From assembly GCA_963402885.1 (NCBI GenBank), contig OY727102.1, forward strand, positions 5,146,001-5,210,000: a DNA stretch of 64,000 nucleotides, in the 5' to 3' direction. Source of the DNA: Antedon bifida. Lineage: Eukaryota > Echinodermata > Crinoidea > Comatulida > Antedonidae. The notes under the pieces were generated by a model. The model made no database searches. It had not been told where the DNA came from and saw only the letters and a list, made by a program, of their open reading frames with translations. How positions within the stretch are numbered: the first letter of the stretch is position 1; each line of letters starts with the position of its first letter. The position numbers were made by a program, and so were the translations under genes. Positions 1 through 10,200 of the stretch are shown piece by piece.

Positions 1-77
1 TTTGGATCTTAAGAAAAGTCTGGTTTTTGGAGAGATTTCAAAGAGGTTCGGGAGAGTTAACATTATGTAAGGAATTA

Positions 78-801
78 TGCACTTGTCAATTGTATGACCC
101 ACTAGGTGCGTCATTTACAAATAATTATTGACACAGGGGTGCGTCAAAAAAAATCTAAATGGTACGTCACATCAATAAACAATGATAAACAATTAAATCT
201 CCCAATATATAGATTGTTTTTCTTTTGTATTGTTGCTTTATATATGATTTGTAAATATTATACACCTGTGATAACAACTATAGGTCTTCAGTACCTGATG
301 TTGAAACACAATGGTTTGTAATGTAAACTCTTTACTATATTTTTTATGTTTATTTTTATATACATTTTTAAATTATCAACTCAAACCTATGATACTGTAG
401 GACAATTTAATACAGTACCTGTATTACCATGTTGATAATGATTTTTCTTTTATATTTTTGCAAATAGTTTAAGAACCTGTATCCGTCATATAATGTATTG
501 TTTTGATGTATTATGTTAAATTGGATGCACCACTTCTATGTGTGCCACCGATGCAAAGGTGTCATTTCCTAATAAATTATTATTATTATAATGGTGTGTC
601 AATGTCCGTCACTTTACCACCCACTATATCTTGAACAACATGGCCACAGTGTGTCAAAATGGGTGCGTCAGGGTCACCTAAAGGTAAGTCATATTTTTGA
701 CGCACTGGTGAGACATGGTATTCGTAAGGTATGACGCACATCGGACAAATGACGCACCTCTCCCGGGGGTCGTATGGTGGGTCATACAATTGACAAGGGC
801 A
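78..801. mobile_element. Non-autonomous TIR element with TTA target duplication (Harbinger-like)
   Basis: The ends form terminal inverted repeats: TGCACTTGTCAATTGTATGA at 78 against the reverse complement of the right end at 801 (TGCCCTTGTCAATTGTATGA). TTA flanks both sides (75-77 and 802-804), the 3-bp target duplication typical of PIF/Harbinger elements. The motif GTGCGTCA/TGACGCAC recurs in both halves and explains the open frame on the minus strand at 586-789, which is not a gene. A stretch near 545-592 ending in AATAAATTATTATTATTA looks like the 3' tail of a retroelement caught inside. The element sits in RAE1 intron 5 or beyond. Confidence 0.65.
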
Positions 802-937
802 TTATGAAACATATTCTAAAGATACTTGAAATTTAATAATCTGGTGTCCCATTCATTCGAACATTTGTGGTCTGGATTATGTTATGTTATGAATAAATGT
901 ATTCACAAAATAATGTTAAAACACATTGTTTACTCAC

Positions 938-2335
938 CACATCTGCACAATAACACCGTTCTGGTAGCTGTAATGTCATCATTGGTTGAGCTGATCTTGT
1001 GTCCCAAAACTGAAAATCATTTAAAGCCAATTAATAAAATGTGTAAAGGGTATTCATGGGACAAAGAGCAACAATACTTCAGTGCCTGTTGATCGAGGCA
1101 ATGATTGTACTACAAGCAAAGGTTGATTTGGTAACTAATTATTTAAATAAATAATGAACCAAAAAAATAATGAAAATAACATTTACACTAACCTTTAGTG
1201 TTTTGTCCCAGCTACCTGTCATGATGCAAGAATAATTTGGTGATTTTATCCAATGAATGGATTTGATTGGTGCATCATGCTAGAGATAAAAAAAATATGA
1301 TTAACAAAATAAAACTCTCCTAAAACCTGTACCTAACATGAATTTAATATCAATCTACCTCTCAAATGTTTGGCAACAAGAAGGAGCAGAAACAAAATCT
1401 GTCCATATTATAATACCTGAGCAACTTGAATCGCTTGGTCACTCCTAAGATCCCACATTTTAGCTGTTTTGTCACATGAGGCTGTGAATACTTTTGTTCC
1501 ATCCTAAAGATAAAGAGAAAGCTTAACTTTAAAATCAACAAAAAGGCATTACATTAAGCTGTTAGGATTTATTGGGAGGAAGTAAGGGAATTAAAGGCAT
1601 CGAAGGTGGAATAGACAATTAATGGAATTATATGGAAATATACATTATTCTTACATCATGCCAAGCAACATCTAAAACAGGTCCTGCATGAACCTGTTGT
1701 GTTTTTGGTACTGTCTGTCCTGTCTGCTGAATCTCCCAACAACGCACCTGCAATTAAAATAGAACACATTATTTTAATTTTGTATTATTCAACTGCCATT
1801 GAAGTTAAGTCTATTCTAAGATATATCTGTTTAAGATCAAGAAACGTATATCATTGAATTATATCATAGAACAAAAGAATAATATATTATTGAAGTACTT
1901 TTATTCAGAGCAACATGAAAATTAGGATGCATGTTTTTTAATTTGGTTTTGGTTCTTTGATGAGCTTTTCCAATTAGTATTTTGGTTTTTTAATTCACAA
2001 TAATTCTGTCTTGAAATTGAATGAAGCTCTTTCGAACACTGAATTTCCATTAATAATCCATCAGAATTTTAACGAGCAAGAATTGATATCTAATTCTTAT
2101 TCTTGCTCACTAATAATATTAATAGTATACCTACAATGTTATCCCAGGAACCTGCAATTAGCAATGTGTTTGGGATTGTTGGCGGACTAAACTTGATAAC
2201 ACTGATGCTATCACCTGGTGGAGGTGTCACTTCAATATCTTTCATCGGATTGTGATTTCCTGTACCTGTTGACGATGCCCCTCCAAACAATGAGCCACCC
2301 CCACTTCCAAATCCAGTGTTAGATCCACCAAACAT
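938..2335 (-). CDS. RAE1: RAE1 mRNA export factor, 5' part (partial, runs off the left edge)
   Basis: WD40 beta-propeller that binds NUP98 at the nuclear pore and acts in mRNA export and spindle assembly. Five exons read cleanly on the minus strand: 2335-2135, 1747-1655, 1503-1417, 1279-1193 and 1009-938, all joined in phase 0 with GT-AG borders. They encode about 180 residues. A Gly/Phe-rich leader with FGG repeats is followed by [76 protein letters not shown] and [12 protein letters not shown], a near-identical match to vertebrate RAE1 over its first half (the full protein is about 368 residues). The start ATG at 2335 matches the family start. The remaining exons, beginning IYPMAVVATAERG in human, are not found between 1 and 937 and must lie beyond the left edge. 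The gene is divergent from EIF2S1. Confidence 0.96.
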
Positions 2336-2389
2336 TTTATATATATTTCCTAATAGTAATACAAGAAAAGTATTTTTTTTCTAAATATT

Positions 2390-2880
2390 TAATTTTAGGC
2401 GTAGGCTACTACTAGGTAAGGTAGGTTAGATAGTAGGCCTACATAGGCCTAGTCTATACAAGGCCTGGATGGAGTACTACTAGTACTAGGCCCCTAGAGT
2501 GTAGAAATAAATACTAATAGGCCTCTAACCTACTAGTCTAGTCCCTAGCTAGTAATCCCGCCTAAAATAAAAAGCCTGCCTACTAGCCTAGCTAGGCTCT
2601 ACTACATCTAGCTAGGCCAGCCTACTGTACTGTATGGTTAGGCCTAGCCTAGTAGTAGGCAGTCTAGGACTACTTACACTTACAGTATGGCTAGAGGCAG
2701 TCCACCTAGGACTCCTCTAGCTAGGCCTAGCCCTAGTTAGCTTCTACTAGGATCGGAGTAGGCTTATGCCTAGTAGCTAGTACCTCTAGAGGCTAGCCTA
2801 GTCAGTTAGGCCTAGATAGGCCTAGTAGTAGGCCTAGTAGCTAGGCCTAGCCTAGCCTTCTAGTACTAGGCCTAGGCGGG
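2390..2880. repeat. TAGGCCTA-rich low-complexity tract
   Basis: About 490 bases dominated by short overlapping permutations of CTAGGCCTAG and TAGTAGGC, with no open frame of interest. Similar shorter tracts occur at 3521-3620, 4390-4440, 17995-18050, 47520-47960 and 55285-55420. The tract lies upstream of the RAE1 start, in the RAE1/EIF2S1 divergent intergenic region. Confidence 0.6.
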
Positions 2881-2883
2881 GAA

Positions 2884-3521
2884 CAGACGATCGGGACCAC
2901 GGACGATCGGGCCCAAGACGATCGGGCCCAGAAAACGTGGTCCCGATCGTCTTTAGCGTTGGGCCCGATCGTCATACCAGTTGGGCCCGATCGTCCAGTG
3001 TTTTCAGAACCATGTTGGGTCCGATCGTCTTACCAGTTGGTCCCGATCGTCTTAGCGTTGGGCCCGATAGTCGTTTGTGTTATATAAAATAATGTGCCAC
3101 ATTTCATCATTTTTAATTCCTACTGCTAGTGTCAACGTGCTTTTCTTGCGTAATTGAGATTTTAATTAAAAAGGTTAATTAGATTTTTTTCTGATTTTAT
3201 CATAATTTTCCCCTAACTAATTAACACTAGGCCTACTGGTTTTAAGAATTTCTTACCAATACTCTCGATTTATGAATAAATGTGATTGATTTGATTGTTA
3301 TTATTGTGTTGTTTGTATTCGCGTATTTATTTTTTAAAATGTTCTGAGAATGTTTTGGGCCCGATCGTCTTGTTTGTTGGGCCCGATCGTCTGGGCCCGA
3401 TCGTCTCTGGGCCCGATCGTCTTTCACCCTTGATGGGCCCGATCGTCTCACGATTTGGGCCCGATCGTCTTGAAGTGGGCCCGATCGTCTGGGCCCGATC
3501 GTCCGTGGTCCCGATCGTCTG
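2884..3521. mobile_element. Inverted-repeat element built from GGGCCCGATCGTC motifs
   Basis: The two ends are inverted copies: CAGACGATCGGGACCACGGA begins at 2884 and its reverse complement ends at 3521. Inside, the 13-base motif GGGCCCGATCGTC (or a one-base variant) occurs about 18 times: three in one orientation at the left end, the rest in the other orientation. A unique AT-rich core lies at about 3075-3355. Overlapping open frames rich in GPDRL or RRSGP repeats (3242-3642) are products of the motif, not genes. No clear target duplication is seen. Confidence 0.6.
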
Positions 3522-4867
3522 ATAACCGGCCTAGGCCTAGTAGTACTCTCTCTAGGCTAGTGTAGTAAGGAGAGTAGTTAGCCTGGCTAGTTAGTAGGGC
3601 TAGGCCAATAGGCCTAGGTTTTTCTTTCAGAAAATTCTGCACTTATGTATTTTTAAGTATGTTAACAATAAATCAGCTTGGACCCTAATCCAAATTCTTC
3701 AAATTGTTTGTCATTTCCAAATATGCAGAAACAATAGATAATTTACTAACCTGCTCGCGGCGGGTGTAGGACTTTTTCAATCTCAATTTTAGTTATTTTA
3801 CATGCGTGAGCTAGCTAAAACAAAATAATTCCCACAGACGTAATAGGTGCATCGTGGCGGTCCGCCGTACAAAAATTCAACTTACTTACAATCGTACGGT
3901 TGTAGTTATAACATGGACTACCTAACTTTACTGTGAAAAAATGTCATTGATGTGTCAATGAATAGGCCTCTTAGATATTAATTGTTCCTAGCCAGATTAG
4001 ATACCTAAAATGTAGGAATACCCTTATAGACGGTCTATTGGTTATTTCATTAAATAAATAGGGGTTTATTTAGAAAAAGAAATACAATAATATGAGTTTC
4101 GTGTTGAACCGCACTTTCATTATTTGACTGAAGCCAAAAATATACACTGCCGGCCTCTTTTCTCTCTTTCCCCATGCGATCGTGCTGATGCAACATTTTT
4201 TAGACCAACGTTGGTTTTAATCGCCTTTTATTATTAAACAAATCCAAGGTAAATTTGTTTTAACTTAGTATGTTGTATGTTTAAATTAATACAGTTATTA
4301 TATTATTATATAGCGAAACATGTATTTGCTTAAAAACACCACCAGCTTGGTTGGTAGCTTTGGTCCGCCCGCCGACCCGGTCATACTATTACTGGGCTAG
4401 CCTAAAGGTTAGGCTAGATCTAGGCTAGGCCTACACTCGACAAGGTTTTGTGATATATAAAATGACATTAAGTGCATGTTATTAACATGCTCAAGTGGTA
4501 AATTTAACTTGTATATATTTTTATTTTCAGAAACAAGTTGAAATCAGTTAAAATAATTGTTAAACTTTTCAATCATTTCTAAAGGTGTCAATCGTCAAGA
4601 CATACACAAACATCACACAGAGGGCAGTCTTCAGTTTCGGATAGAATATCAAATCAGTATTTTCATGTATACTAATAATAACGTTACGTATCTGTACAAT
4701 TAAATATCACAATAACATTAAATATCACAATAACATTAAATATTACAATAACATTAAATATAATGTTAACATTTGATATCCAGCCCTGGTTTTGGATTTA
4801 CAAAACTAAAAATAAAAGATATTTTCATAATATTAATATATAATATTTATTTTTTAAATCAATACAG
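3522..4867. promoter_or_regulatory. Divergent RAE1/EIF2S1 intergenic region with probable 5' noncoding exon
   Basis: This region holds no coding exon. A plausible noncoding first exon of EIF2S1 ends at about 4248 (AATCCAAG followed by GTAAAT), with the acceptor of the coding exon at about 4867 (AATACAG). Some TAGGCCTA motifs occur near 4390-4440. No TATA box or initiator can be assigned with confidence. The region probably contains both promoters. Confidence 0.35.
4696..4762. repeat. Short tandem repeat, about 18-bp unit, four copies
   Basis: The unit AAATATCACAATAACATT repeats about four times with slight decay, in the probable 5' intron of EIF2S1. Confidence 0.75.
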
Positions 4868-4912
4868 AAATAACTCTATCATCAGATACAAACACAGAAA
4901 GAGAATCTCACA

Positions 4913-7900
4913 ATGACGATATCATGCCGCTTTTATGGGAACAATTTCCCGGAAGTAGAAGATGTTGTTATGGTAACAGTAACATCAATTGCTGAGATGG
5001 GTGCATATGTAAATCTTTTAGAATACAACAACATCGAGGGCATGATTCTTCTCAGTGAACTTTCGAGGCGACGTATTCGATCTATCAACAAACTTATCCG
5101 TGTTGGCAAGAATGAATGTGTGGTAGTTATTAGGGTAGACAAAGAAAAAGGTATACATTCATTTTATAGTAATTTTAGTTTTAGTTATTATGTATATATA
5201 AAAACTTTTTTTCCCATTTACAAATCCACAATACACAAGAATATTCTGTCCAATGCTTAATATAAAAGAAAAGCTAAAAGAAAACTGAATAATTCATGTT
5301 TGACTAAATTAATTTAAATGAAGAATCTACAAATTAATTTTTGAGATTGTAAATCTTATATTTTTATCAGGGTATATTGACCTTTCTAAGAGAAGAGTTT
5401 CACAAGAAGAAATTGCAAAATGTGAAGAAAAATTTGCTAAAGCAAAAGCGGTAAGTCCATAAAATGCATAATTTATTAAATTAATTTGTATTCAAATATT
5501 ACTTTAAGTATGGAACTTAATAGAATCATGTTTTTTTTATGATATTGCACATTGCTATACCCAAAGGTCCACTAATAAGTTTGAATATGATAATATAAAA
5601 ACATAATGGCTTGCCTCACTTTTTGAATTTTGTTTTAATATCACATTGCAATAGTACACAAGGGAAAACATAACTTATTGATTATCAATTTATAAAAATT
5701 GTAAGTATAAAAAAGTATAGTATGTATAATGAATTTTACATTACAGGTGAATCAAATTTTAAGGCACGTAGGAGAGATAATGAAATATGAGTCTGATCAA
5801 CAATTAGAAGATTTGTATACAAAGACGGCATGGTACTTTGATAAAAAACTGAATAAACCTGGATATGGCGCACATGAAGTTTTCAAGAACAGTGTAAGGT
5901 TAGTTTGAAAATACACAGAATTTCATTTTTATTTTTATTGTGTCTTGAAAAACACAGTTTAAAAGCATTTCTTGGTTTTAAGACTTTATTTACACTTTGC
6001 TGGATATGTCTAACTTCTTAAAATACAAGAAACTTTATTTGTTTAATGAAATTGTTAACATAGAATACAGATTGAAGTTGAGCAGAGTGTAGACGTTACA
6101 TTCAAGAAATAAAAAAAAACATTGAAATAAGTCGATACTGTTACTATTTAAAATTGGCAATATAAAATGAATATGTGCAGGTTATTAGAAATAAGAATAT
6201 ACAAAATTGTCCATAAGAATTTAACATCATAAAACACACTCATTCAAACAATTCAACTTATCATTTTGTTTTTAGTGATCCCAGTGTACTAGCTGAATGC
6301 AATCTGGATGAATCAACGTTGGATTGTTTAATGACACAAATAAAACGACGACTCACTCCACAAGCTGTCAAAATCCGTGCTGGTATGTCTTCCACAGTTT
6401 TTCTGTTATTATTTCTTAAATTTAAGTCGCCCACTAAAGTTATAGATGACATGTGTACCTAAAACTCTGTCTGCACTATCAAACTAGTTTGACAAAAAAG
6501 TGTGATGTGCCCAAATATGGTAGTGATATGCCCAAATATGGTTGTGATATGACATCATTGTATCCATATAAGGGCACATCACATTCTTTTGTCACATAAG
6601 GTTTGATAGTGTAGACAGAGCTTTAGATATTTACTTGCTCAAAAATATTAAAGAATACTGAAGTATGTCTCTTGCAAAACTTTTAGGTTTCTGTTGCCAA
6701 AACTTAACTGGCTAATGACTGTTCAACTAAATTATTATTACTCATATTTCCCATTTGATCCCTTTTCCAATTTTATTTGTTCAGATATTGAAGTATCATG
6801 TTATGGCTATGAGGGTATTGATGCTATAAAGGGCGCCCTCTCAAAGGGATTAGATCACTCAACAGAAGATATGCCAATAAAGGTAATGTATCAGAAAGTA
6901 CATTTTTTTAATATAACTATAAATACATTCAAGTATACAGTAGACGGTGCTATTTTAAACATTCTTTGGCATCTGCATATAAAACAATGGGTACAAAGTT
7001 CAAGTTCAAATAAGATGAATGTAAAAAAGTAAACAATAACAGTTGAAGAAGGCATGTTAAAAAAACAGAATGCTTGTGGGAGACATGCCACTTGGTAGGC
7101 CAAGTGCTTTCCAAACATGACATTTGCTGATTTGTGAAATTGTGTTTTTTCTTTAGTTAACCAAAAGTCAATAACATTCTGAATAGAGTCCAATTTGCTA
7201 GTAATTGTACATTTTGTTTGCAGATAAACCTTATAGCACCTCCTCAGTATGTTGTTACAACTACCACCCTTGAGAAGACAGAAGGTCTGACAACGTTACA
7301 AAAAGCAATTGAAGATATCAAACGAAGCATAGAAAATAACCATGGGATGTTCAACATACAAATGGCGGTATGAACTGTTTTTACACTTACAGGGATGTGG
7401 CTACTGAAGTATAGGGTGTATAAAAAACACACCAGTTCTTTCAGTTACCCGTAGGTTTCTTGTGTGGGTAATATGTTGAAATTTTAGGCTGGTTGGAAGA
7501 CCGTAAAATAAGGCTAAAGCTCTGTCTACACTATCAAACTTTATTTGACAAAAAAGTGTGATGTGCCCAAATATGTTAGTGATATGACATCATTGTGTCC
7601 ATCACATTTTTCTGTCACATAAAGTTTGTTAGTGTAGACACAGCTTTAGACTGGGTGGAAGACTACGGGAGTGGTGGACCTCTGCCTAGCACAATTACAT
7701 CCATGCACTAGAAATATAGCAAACATAATCTGTCATAAGTTTGCAAAGTATATATATGACTATGACTATTTGTTTGAGTTTGATATTTTTCACTTAATAC
7801 GGTATATAAATAAATGTATTTGTTTTACAGCCTCGTGTGGTGACAGACGTAGAGGAGTTAGAACTAGAGAAGCAGTTGCAACAGCTGGAACAACAGAATC

Positions 7901-7956
7901 AAGAGGTCAGTGGTGATGAAGATGAAGGCGATGAATTAGGAGTTGCAGACGACTAA
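4913..7956 (+). CDS. EIF2S1: Translation initiation factor eIF2 subunit alpha
   Basis: Alpha subunit of eIF2, which carries initiator Met-tRNA to the 40S subunit and is the target of stress kinases (PERK, GCN2, HRI, PKR). Seven coding exons: 4913-5150, 5371-5450, 5747-5898, 6276-6382, 6785-6882, 7224-7367 and 7831-7956, giving 314 residues (human has 315). Residues 1-90 are the S1/OB domain, starting [20 protein letters not shown] and holding [10 protein letters not shown], in which the regulatory serine (Ser51 of the family) is residue 51 counting Met. The helical domain and the alpha/beta C-terminal domain ([35 protein letters not shown]) follow, and an acidic tail ends in GDELGVADD. All splice phases agree. 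The start is the first ATG after the acceptor near 4867. Two TA-flanked MITEs sit in its introns (6460-6625 and 7515-7648). AATAAA is at 8073 and 9005. Divergent from RAE1. Confidence 0.98.
6460..6625. mobile_element. TA-flanked MITE, copy 1 (intron of EIF2S1)
   Basis: Palindromic element with ends like CTCTGTCTACACTATCAAAC, bounded by TA on each side as in Tc1/mariner-type MITEs. The interior carries repeated AAATATGGTAGTGATATG-like segments. Other copies are at 7515, 10503, 13974, 28663 and 56722. Confidence 0.8.
7515..7648. mobile_element. TA-flanked MITE, copy 2 (intron of EIF2S1)
   Basis: Same family as 6460-6625, with the same inverted ends and TA borders. It is shorter inside. Confidence 0.8.
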
Positions 7957-9939
7957 GTCAGCCAGCTTAAAAATTACCAAGGTGTTTAAAAATGTACAAA
8001 CACTGCCTTATATTTAATAGATTGTGAATGCATTCCAATGCACAGGGTTGTTCTCAACTAGAATCAATTTAAAATAAATTTCTTTCCTGTGAAACGAACG
8101 TGAGGAAGTACATGTTACTCTGCGGATAACTCCTATTCAAGGGACACCCTATTTAATGGATACTTTTTTAAAAATCCTGAACTTGTCCCCATAGGTCTAC
8201 CTTATTCACAATTACAATATTCAATAGTATACCAAAAGAAGCAGGTGCTTGTCAGTTTGGTAACCATTTAAATGTACAGTACATATGCCAGACAACATTC
8301 ATAAACAAGAAAAAATTGTGTACAACAAACATGAGTCGCCCATGAACGGTCAGCACCTCTGGTTTTACACTCCCCTGTGGGGAAAATGGGGGAAATTCCC
8401 CTCTACTTTAATAGTGATGCACATAAGCTTGATCACCAATCAAAGTGACCACCACAGGTGAGGTATAAAGGGACGGGATGAACCCTGGAGGCACTATACC
8501 GATCATGAGCGACTCAGTATACTAGGCCTAATGTTTTTTCCCTCTTTTTAGTAAGTACTCAATATCATTTAATAGTTTCTTTTTTAACATAGCATTTGGA
8601 TTTTAATTTATTGGTTTTATAGAGCGCGTGTCTAGGTGTTCTGCTGAAGCCTTGCTAGCATGCAAAATTGATACAACCATTAGATGCAGGATGTTCAAAA
8701 TTGGTGCTCCAATTCGCAATTAAAATTCTTGTTCTCATATGACTAATATCAAAAAGACTATATATATTTTATCTTAAATAGATTGTGTATGTTCTAGAAT
8801 TATCTGTGCATGCACTGTGCTTTTTGGTTTAACAAACCTATTTGTGATAAATTATAACATTAATTTTGTGTAAAAGTATAGTCGTTTAATTATTATATAT
8901 AATACAGTATATTACATTGTATAATGAACGATTTTTTCTTGTAACCAGTAACCATTTAAAATACTACATCAATTTCATGGAATCCTCTCAGTTGTTTAAT
9001 TTATAATAAAGGCATTGTACAGTACAAAAGCTTGACATCTATGATATTTATTACGTGTAAAACACCATTATTAAGGTTCCAGTTAACATAAATGCCGATA
9101 GCCAATCAGATTACTGGTATTAAACCCCGGGAAATAAATAACCAAACTAAATTAAGACGTCTTTTACTTGCCCCAACAATTCAAAATGATGTATATCAAT
9201 ATGATATTTTTGCCCTTTAATAATTCGATATTTTGTCTATAGGATATGCCTACTACGATTCGAAGACGGTGACGATTTTTTTTTTTAGTAAAAGACATTG
9301 ATCTCGAATTACTAAAATAATTATTGAAAATGTACTGTACTGCTATCCTCTTGGCATAGTGTTGATTAAAAGGGCCTAAATAAATCTATTCTTATTTCTG
9401 TTGCAATCATTTACTTGTATTATAGAGATAATTAATGATGATAACCTTGTCTCGCGGTTCCATTTTAATTGTAAACTTAAACCTTATAAATGGTCATGCC
9501 TTACGACTACGGAAAAATGTTATTTAAAAGGGATCATATTTCAGTAATATATAAAGGGTCTGTAAATCAAGATTACAATAAAGAATGCGCATTTAAAGCA
9601 TGAACAACATATGTTTGGAACTAATTTGAATTTCAAAGCATTGTGTGTAAAACAAACGCACGAACCTAGGCTATAATAGGTAGGCATATAATACTGTGTA
9701 TTTGTACAATCGATCATCAAAGTACTGTAGTACTCCGTCGGAGTGCAGTTTGATAATTTACCGATAATTTAATCTCTTGATTCTGAGATTGTGAGTCCAA
9801 AGTTCTTTGATTAACCTATCAATGAATTACTATATACTTTAAGTAGATAAGTAATCACGTTCAACACAGGGTCAGACAGTATACATTAAACCTATTCTCA
9901 GTAAGTATCTACTTCAATGAAAAAAGCATAGAGAATTGC
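7957..9939. other. EIF2S1 3' UTR and intergenic DNA
   Basis: No coding exon is seen. Candidate poly(A) signals AATAAA lie at 8073-8078 and 9005-9010. The stretch contains an imperfect inverted repeat at 8332-8516 and one fragment of a dispersed 'CCTATTCAAGGGACACCC' repeat near 8133; similar text is found near 21340, 24915, 41730 and 43380. Confidence 0.5.
8332..8516. repeat. Imperfect inverted repeat (hairpin or small MITE)
   Basis: The left arm starts TGAGTCGCCCATGAACGGT. The reverse complement of the right arm starts TGAGTCGCTCATGATCGGT, and similarity continues for about 45 bases. The centre has GGGGAAAATGGGGGAAATTCCCC. I compared it with spliceosomal RNAs, 5S and tRNA from memory and found no match. 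It could be a small MITE or a structured RNA. Confidence 0.4.
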
Positions 9940-10200
9940 AAGGAGAAAGAACGAAAGTATCTCACTGAAGACCAAGGGAAATAAATCAGGTAAGGCTACA
10001 ATTAAAGGAACCTTCCGAAGATGAGGATCTTCTTTTTCTTTGGATATACAAAATAATATACGCCAGGTCACAAGATATGACTTGATATAATATTATACAT
10101 AGACCTAATAAAAGACTAAGTTCCTTATTTCTTATTTGTAGTTTGCTCTACTAAGCCTAGGCCTAATACATTTAAACGTTATCTTTGATTTAGATTCAAG

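Noticed and set aside
586-789. Cysteine-containing 67-residue frame on the minus strand
   Set aside because: It lies inside the TIR element at 78-801 and is generated by TGACGCAC repeats; no family match.
3242-3642. Three overlapping frames rich in SGPDRA or GPDRL repeats
   Set aside because: They are direct translations of the GGGCCCGATCGTC motif array, in several frames and both strands.
8332-8516. Possible U1 or other snRNA gene
   Set aside because: No 5' splice-site pairing sequence, Sm site or family signature could be found; kept only as an inverted repeat.
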